From Petrolisthes cinctipes (lineage: Eukaryota > Arthropoda > Malacostraca > Decapoda > Porcellanidae): DNA of 64,000 bases. Position numbers and translations under genes: made by a program. The stretch spans positions 1,612,001 through 1,676,000 of the forward strand of contig JAWQEG010000516.1 in assembly GCA_033782935.1 (NCBI GenBank). Direction: 5' to 3'. This document shows positions 63,701-64,000 of this stretch, in pieces. The notes below the pieces were generated by a model. The model had not been told where the DNA came from. It made no database searches and saw only the letters and a program-made list of their open reading frames with translations. Numbering within the stretch: the stretch's first letter is position 1; every line of letters begins with the position of its first letter.

Positions 63701-64000
63701 GTACAGAAGATGCATACACATTTTGACTTTGGGCACATAAAATATCGATTTTCAGTATGTTTTGGGCCTGTATTTTAAAAACACTCTAACACGGACTGTG
63801 CACGTACAGATAGCTTCTGGCACCCAAAAATATTGAATTTTCAGGTGTTTTGAGCCTGAATTTGAGATATAAACGGGTACAGATGATGCATGCACATATC
63901 GACTTTGGGCACCTAAAATATCGACTTTTAGCATATTTTGGGCCTGTATTATAAAAATACTCTAACACGGAGTAGACATGTACAGATCGCTTTTAGGAGC

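Larger units (their letters stand above)
43771..64000 (-). repeat. satellite array, minus orientation (176-bp family)
   Basis: About 20.2 kb of the same satellite read on the opposite strand, reaching the window edge. Monomers are almost uniformly 176 bp. By eye I did not find the ~148-bp (GATAT to CTCAAATTC) or ~159-bp (CTCAG to ATACAGG) short forms that are frequent on the other side. Multi-monomer blocks recur at offsets near 703, 876, 1230 and 1585 bp. The only foreign insertion seen is the MITE at 44991-45153. Open frames on the minus strand are repeat artefacts. Confidence 0.95.

Noticed and set aside
43869..63968. Minus-strand open frames of 60-217 codons across the inverted array
   Set aside because: These are the same repeat artefact read on the opposite strand; one of them (44746-45282) even runs through the MITE.

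Overview
This is a repeat-dominated stretch of an animal nuclear genome. It contains no host gene, tRNA gene or rRNA gene that I can support. The metazoan assignment rests on a BEL/Pao retrotransposon, a group known only from animals. The species cannot be read from the sequence; an invertebrate is my guess.

Layout. (1) Positions 1-5330 hold the 5' part of a Ty3/gypsy-class LTR retrotransposon on the minus strand: putative 5' LTR, proline-type primer binding site, leader, gag, then one open pol frame that runs off the left edge. Its pol order is zinc knuckle, protease, integrase, GPY/F module, reverse transcriptase. Integrase before reverse transcriptase is the hallmark of the Gmr1-like lineage. 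(2) Positions 5331-14574 and 21691-43762 are one satellite array in plus orientation, split by an insertion. The canonical monomer is 176 bp and is itself an old head-to-tail dimer of two related 88-bp halves. (3) Positions 14575-21690 are a full-length BEL/Pao element on the minus strand: two LTRs of about 905 bp, a polypurine tract, and a gag-pol region broken by two frame disruptions. It sits inside one satellite monomer with a clean 5-bp target duplication (GCTCA). (4) At about 43763-43770 the satellite switches strand, and from there to 64000 the array runs in minus orientation. (5) A 163-bp foldback MITE with TA duplication lies inside this inverted array at 44991-45153.

The array grew by repeated block duplication. 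Nearly identical multi-monomer segments recur at offsets of about 500, 4169, 2680, 2362, 1585, 1230 and 12591 bp. The plus array mixes 176-, ~148- and ~159-bp monomers, while the minus array is almost uniformly 176 bp, so the two arms have different histories. Together the parts describe a satellite block (possibly pericentromeric or subtelomeric, not proven) that has served as a landing site for retrotransposons and a MITE. The many 60-220-codon open frames across the satellite arise from the repeat being poor in stops on one strand and are not treated as genes.
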